Shown in pieces: positions 32,773 through 36,095 of a DNA stretch of 36,095 nucleotides. The notes under the pieces are model-generated. The model ran no database searches and had not been told where the DNA came from. It saw only the letters and a list, made by a program, of their open reading frames with translations. Location: assembly GCA_011959285.1 (NCBI GenBank), contig BLLW01000038.1, forward strand, positions 1 through 36,095, given 5' to 3'. This DNA is from Lachnospiraceae bacterium (GTDB lineage: Bacteria > Bacillota > Clostridia > Lachnospirales > Lachnospiraceae). A program made the translations under genes and the position numbers. Numbering within the stretch: the stretch's first letter is position 1; each line of letters starts with the position of its first letter.

Positions 32773-34059
32773 ATGAATGATTACAAAAAATTTATACCCT
32801 GTATTTACCTTTTAAATGAAAAAGCAGTGGCAGGCTTTCAGGACGACACTGTCATAAGCAGCAATCCGGCAGAATTAGCCCGGTTTTACGGCGAAAATAA
32901 CGCCGACGAACTAATCGTGTTTGATCTGTCCACAGATGACGTCTCCCATGAAACTGCCCTGGATCTGCTTAAGCTGATTTGTAAAGAGGCGCAGATTCCG
33001 GTCATAGGCGCCGGCAATGTAAAGCGCATGGAGGATATCAAAAAGCTCCTCTACGCTGGCTGTGCCAAGGCAGCCCTCAATTATTCTAAAGAAAGTAATA
33101 TTGAAATCACAAAAGAAGTCTCCCTTAAGTTCGGCAAAGATAAGATTCTTGCATGCATTGCGGAAGCCTCCGAAATTGAGACTAACGAAGAACTTCTTGC
33201 CGAATATGTGGAGCAGATAATACTGATTGGTCCAAAGGGTATCAAGCAGGCAATCGATGTATCCAAACTGCCTGTTATCGTGACCCTGCCCGAGGTATCT
33301 TTAGATAAGATTATAGAGCTTTTGTCCTTTGACATCATTGCAGGCGTCACCGGACCGGCAATCAATGCCAATGCAAAGGAATTGAATGATATCAAGGATC
33401 TTTGCGCAGATAATGGTGTCAGCGTCAAAACATTTAAGCCTGCCATCAGCTGGTCGGAACTTACCCCCAACGCGGACGGACTTGTGCCGGTCGTAGTGCA
33501 GGATTACAAGACACGGGAAGTACTGATGGTGGCATACATGAACGAGGAAGCATACCTTCACACCTTAAGGAGCGGGCGGATGACTTACTACAGCCGCAGC
33601 CGCAGAGAACAGTGGATCAAAGGCGAGACCAGCGGGCATTATCAGTATGTAAAAGAAATGATTACCGACTGCGATAAAGACACGATTCTTGCCAAGGTCT
33701 CCCAGGTAGGCGCTGCATGCCACACCGGAAACTACAGCTGCTTTTTCAATGAAATCATGAAGAAGGAATATGACGAGACCAACCCGCTGATGGTCTTTGA
33801 ATCTGTCCTTGGCGTCATCAAAGACAGAAAAGTCCATCCCAAAGAAGGTTCTTACACCAATTATCTGTTTGACAAAGGAATCGATAAGATTCTAAAGAAG
33901 CTGGGAGAAGAGGCAACAGAGATCGTCATTGCCTCCAAGAATCCCAATGCAAACGAGATCAAATACGAGATTGCCGATTTTCTCTACCACATGATGGTCC
34001 TTATGGTCGAAAAGGGCGTTACCTGGGAAGAAATCACGGAAGAACTGGATAAGAGGTGA
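32773..34059 (+). CDS. hisIE: HisIE bifunctional enzyme with N-terminal degenerate HisF-like barrel
   Basis: Predicted 428 residues, about twice normal HisIE (~200-220). Residues ~225-345 are phosphoribosyl-AMP cyclohydrolase: VVVQDYKTREVLMVAYMN, YYSRSRREQWIKGETSGH, ITDCDKDTIL and AACHTGNYSCFF (zinc and magnesium ligands intact). Residues ~355-428 are phosphoribosyl-ATP pyrophosphohydrolase with LGEEATEIVIASKN and YEIADFLYHMMVL (Glu/Asp metal sites intact). Residues 1-~224 resemble a HisF/HisA (beta-alpha)8 barrel: FIPCIYLLNEKAVAGF, SSNPAELARFYGENNADELIVFDLS, IPVIGAGNVKRMEDIKKLLYAG. The HisF catalytic Asp positions look replaced (Tyr12 in IPCIY; Ala in the ACIAEA strand), so the barrel is probably not a cyclase. 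It follows hisB behind AAGGAGAAA. Confidence 0.93.
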   Translation: MNDYKKFIPCIYLLNEKAVAGFQDDTVISSNPAELARFYGENNADELIVFDLSTDDVSHETALDLLKLICKEAQIPVIGAGNVKRMEDIKKLLYAGCAKAALNYSKESNIEITKEVSLKFGKDKILACIAEASEIETNEELLAEYVEQIILIGPKGIKQAIDVSKLPVIVTLPEVSLDKIIELLSFDIIAGVTGPAINANAKELNDIKDLCADNGVSVKTFKPAISWSELTPNADGLVPVVVQDYKTREVLMVAYMNEEAYLHTLRSGRMTYYSRSRREQWIKGETSGHYQYVKEMITDCDKDTILAKVSQVGAACHTGNYSCFFNEIMKKEYDETNPLMVFESVLGVIKDRKVHPKEGSYTNYLFDKGIDKILKKLGEEATEIVIASKNPNANEIKYEIADFLYHMMVLMVEKGVTWEEITEELDKR

Positions 34060-34063
34060 TCTG

Positions 34064-34100
34064 TGCACTGCATAATTTGATTATGCAGTGCATATTTTTT
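34064..34100 (+). terminator. Rho-independent terminator of the his operon
   Basis: TGCACTGCATAAT (34064-34076) pairs perfectly over 13 bp with ATTATGCAGTGCA (34080-34092) around a TTG loop, followed by TA and six T. Confidence 0.93.
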
Positions 34101-34105
34101 ATAAA
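34077..34105 (+). promoter_or_regulatory. Candidate promoter overlapping the his terminator
   Basis: TTGATT at 34077-34082 lies in the loop and descending arm of the terminator and TATAAA at 34100-34105 follows after 17 bases. It would serve the small gene starting at 34131, which otherwise has no promoter. Confidence 0.45.
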
Positions 34106-34130
34106 TTCAAAGCCTGGACGATGAAATTTT

Positions 34131-34493
34131 ATGAGTAAAGTAACCACAAATAAAAAATTGGAACTTGTAAAGGCGATCCGGATGCAGGATCAATATAACA
34201 GACAGTTGTTCCGCTCAAGAGAAGGATTTTTATATTCAGATGAACCCCTTGTAAAAAGAGGGGAACTATACAGTTTGGAAACAGAAGAAAAACCGGTAGT
34301 TCCTGATGAGGGAAAAGTCTTTAGCAGCTTTAGGATCCGCTTTGTCATCGCGGCGGTACTTCTGGCAGCGTTTATTTTGTGCGATATCAATCATTTGGAT
34401 TACGCAGGAGAAACCACCGATACGATTTATGGGCGTCTGACGCGCAATGTGGATATTGAGGAGCTGTTCACATTTCAATTTGACTCAGAGTGA
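34131..34493 (+). CDS. Hypothetical single-pass membrane protein, 120 aa
   Basis: Predicted 120 residues. The first ~66 residues are polar and basic (MSKVTTNKKLELVKAIRMQD), a hydrophobic segment occupies about 70-85 (RFVIAAVLLAAFILCDI), and the last ~35 residues are outside or polar (GETTDTIYGRLTRNVDIEELF). This suggests a small type II membrane protein with most of its mass in the cytoplasm. I do not recognise a family. The ribosome binding site is weak (GGACGATG is the nearest purine tract). It stands alone between the his terminator and the promoter of the next gene. Confidence 0.7.
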   Translation: MSKVTTNKKLELVKAIRMQDQYNRQLFRSREGFLYSDEPLVKRGELYSLETEEKPVVPDEGKVFSSFRIRFVIAAVLLAAFILCDINHLDYAGETTDTIYGRLTRNVDIEELFTFQFDSE

Positions 34494-34545
34494 GCGATGC
34501 GTCCTGCCAACTAGTCTCTTAAAAACAATACGATACAAATTATGC

Positions 34546-34575
34546 TTGCAAACCGTAACCCCAACCCCGTATAAT
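34546..34575 (+). promoter_or_regulatory. Promoter of the radical SAM gene
   Basis: TTGCAA at 34546-34551 and TATAAT at 34570-34575 are 18 bases apart, with a C-rich spacer. Transcription would start near 34582, about 42 bases before the ATG. Confidence 0.7.
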
Positions 34576-34623
34576 AACCTAAGCATGAAAATACTAATCA
34601 GAGAATAAAAAGGATTTAGCAAA

Positions 34624-36095
34624 ATGAGAAAACTGGCATTAAGCGATGAAATACTGATGCAGGTAGAAAAACCTGCCCGCTACATTGGAAACGAAGTCAA
34701 TTCTGTCATGAAGGAAAAGGATGAGATGCAGGTTCGGTTCGCTATGTGTTTCCCCGATGTATACGAAATCGGGATGTCCCATCTTGGCATTCAGATTATA
34801 TATGACATGCTCAACCGTTTTGAAGATGTATGGTGTGAACGAGTATATTCCCCCTGGGTAGATTTAGACCAGGTGATGCGAAAAGAACAAATTCCCTTGT
34901 TCGCCTTAGAATCCCAGGATCCCATCAAAGAATTTGATTTTCTCGGCATCACCTTGCAGTACGAGATGTGCTACACGAACATTCTCCAGATTCTTGATCT
35001 TTCGGGGATTCCGCTGCTGGCTTCTGACAGAGGGGAGGAAGACCCAATCGTAATCGGAGGAGGACCGTGCACCTACAATCCCGAACCTATCTGTAACTTT
35101 TTTGACATGTTCTATATCGGCGAAGGGGAGACCCAGTACCGCAGACTCCTTGATTTATACAAGGAATGCAAGACGAAAGGTCTTGGACGAAAAGATTTTT
35201 TGAAAAAAGCGGCGCAGGTTCCGGGCATGTATGTGCCTTCCTTATATGAAGTGGTTTATCATGAAGACGGTACCATTCACAAGCGGGTTCCTTTGGCGGA
35301 CGGTATACCAGAAATCATTGAAAAGGAACTGGTGCGGGATGTGACGGATACCTACTATCCTGACAAGCCGGTGGTTCCTTTTATCAAGGTGACTCAAGAT
35401 CGGGTGGTCCTGGAGATTCAAAGAGGGTGCATCAGAGGCTGCCGGTTCTGCCAGGCGGGGCAGTTATACCGCCCTGTGCGGGAGCGGGATGTGGAGATGT
35501 TAAAACATTACGCCATGGAAATGTTAAAGAACACCGGGCACGAAGAAATCTCCCTAAGTTCTTTAAGTTCCAGTGACTATTCCATGCTGCCGGAGCTTCT
35601 GGATTTCCTGATTGAGAATTGCGAGAAGCAGAAAATCAATATTTCCCTGCCTTCCCTTAGAATCGATGCCTTTTCGCTGGATGTAATGAACAAGGTGCAG
35701 GATGTGAAGAAGAGCAGCCTCACTTTTGCGCCGGAGGCAGGCAGTCAGAGGATGCGAAATGTAATCAATAAAGGTTTGACCGAGGAAGTTATTTTGAATG
35801 GGGCACATCTTGCCTTTGAAGGCGGGTGGACCCGCGTGAAATTATACTTTATGCTGGGGCTTCCCATGGAAACGGAGGAAGATATCCGTGCGATTGCGGA
35901 GCTCTGCAATAAGATTGCAGCAGAATTTTACGAAACAGTTCCTAAAGAAAAGCGCAGCGGCAGAGTGCAGATCGTGGCAAGCACCTCCTTTTTCATCCCT
36001 AAGCCATTTACCCCGTTTCAATGGGCGGGTCAGTGCACCAAGGAAGAATTTCTGGACAAGGCGTATCTTACCAGAACCTCCATTGCCGGGCAGCT
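34624..36095 (+). CDS. B12-binding-type radical SAM protein, TIGR03960-like (3' end outside window)
   Basis: An open frame of about 490 codons running off the right edge. It starts MRKLALSDEILMQVEKPARYIGNEVN behind AAAAGG. The N-terminal ~190 residues (RFAMCFPDVYEIGMSHLGIQIIYDMLN, GGGPCTYNPEP) form a cobalamin-binding-like domain, and the radical SAM cluster is CIRGCRFC in EIQRGCIRGCRFCQAGQLYRP, followed by SLSSLSSSDYS, SLRIDAF and the KLYFMLGLPMETEEDI segment. The pattern matches the TIGR03960 family, often encoded next to a DUF2344 protein and the rplU-rpmA region; those genes may lie beyond the window. Its substrate is not established. It appears to be the first gene of a new transcription unit. 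Confidence 0.92.
   Translation, partial: MRKLALSDEILMQVEKPARYIGNEVNSVMKEKDEMQVRFAMCFPDVYEIGMSHLGIQIIYDMLNRFEDVWCERVYSPWVDLDQVMRKEQIPLFALESQDPIKEFDFLGITLQYEMCYTNILQILDLSGIPLLASDRGEEDPIVIGGGPCTYNPEPICNFFDMFYIGEGETQYRRLLDLYKECKTKGLGRKDFLKKAAQVPGMYVPSLYEVVYHEDGTIHKRVPLADGIPEIIEKELVRDVTDTYYPDKPVVPFIKVTQDRVVLEIQRGCIRGCRFCQAGQLYRPVRERDVEMLKHYAMEMLKNTGHEEISLSSLSSSDYSMLPELLDFLIENCEKQKINISLPSLRIDAFSLDVMNKVQDVKKSSLTFAPEAGSQRMRNVINKGLTEEVILNGAHLAFEGGWTRVKLYFMLGLPMETEEDIRAIAELCNKIAAEFYETVPKEKRSGRVQIVASTSFFIPKPFTPFQWAGQCTKEEFLDKAYLTRTSIAGQ

Noticed and set aside
1-36095. CRISPR arrays, tRNA/rRNA genes, insertion sequences, prophage or defence islands
   Set aside because: No direct repeat-spacer pattern, no tRNA-like cloverleaf in the gaps, no transposase or phage-type proteins; nearly all sequence is accounted for by core genes with short gaps.

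Overview
The window reads as a chromosomal core region of a low-to-moderate GC, endospore-forming Firmicute, most likely a Lachnospiraceae-type Clostridium. The reasons are Gram-positive gene order (rpmB | yloU-yloV ... recG; rsmD-coaD ... ylbJ), sporulation genes (a GerW/YtfJ protein beside a DUF2953/YtfI-like protein, and YlbJ), strong AGGAGG-type ribosome binding sites, frequent TTG/GTG starts, and clostridial proteins such as RecU, YgiQ and a TIGR03960-type radical SAM protein. Genes are densely packed and almost all on the + strand; only rpmB and ylbJ are on the - strand. I see no prophage, insertion sequence, CRISPR array, tRNA or rRNA.

Layout. 1-1311: 3' end of ruvA, then ruvB. 1295-9360: a cell-envelope and sporulation stretch with zapA, a U32 peptidase-family protein (possible rRNA/tRNA hydroxylation factor), an FtsW/RodA glycosyltransferase overlapping a short transpeptidase PBP, a small unknown protein, a ytfI-ytfJ(gerW)-like pair, a 46-residue membrane peptide and a coiled-coil protein ending in a J-domain-like HPD segment. 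9334-11949: rpmB (-) diverges from yloU-fakA across a 289-bp intergenic region with a GC-rich, structured core. 12006-19227: recG, a FakB-like degV, and a type IIA topoisomerase pair that I call parE-parC because the A subunit shows no GyrA box. 19251-24033: rsmD, coaD, a coiled-coil protein, a membrane-anchored Amidase_3, convergent ylbJ, and an RsuA-family pseudouridine synthase whose start sits where a leaderless mRNA would begin. 24018-28854: HAD phosphatase, YgiQ, an unknown membrane protein, an RluA-family pseudouridine synthase and RecU. 28912-34100: a his operon (hisZ-hisG-hisD-hisB-hisIE) with a near-consensus promoter and a 13-bp-stem terminator. 34077-36095: a small membrane protein and the start of a B12-binding-type radical SAM gene cut by the window end.

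How they work together. RuvAB, RecU and RecG process Holliday junctions and stalled forks. ZapA, the FtsW/PBP pair and the amidase act on the cell wall and division. FakA and the DegV protein form a likely fatty-acid kinase/carrier pair. ParE/ParC decatenate chromosomes. RsmD, the two pseudouridine synthases and perhaps the U32 protein modify rRNA or tRNA. HisZ/HisG/HisD/HisB/HisIE cover part of histidine synthesis; hisC, hisH, hisA and hisF are not here.

I find no obvious new multi-gene system. The most unusual items are a degenerate HisF-like barrel fused in front of HisIE, the HPD-ending coiled-coil protein, the GC-rich intergenic element at 9656-9765, a G/T-biased composition patch spanning the recU-hisZ junction, and the probable leaderless start at 23296.
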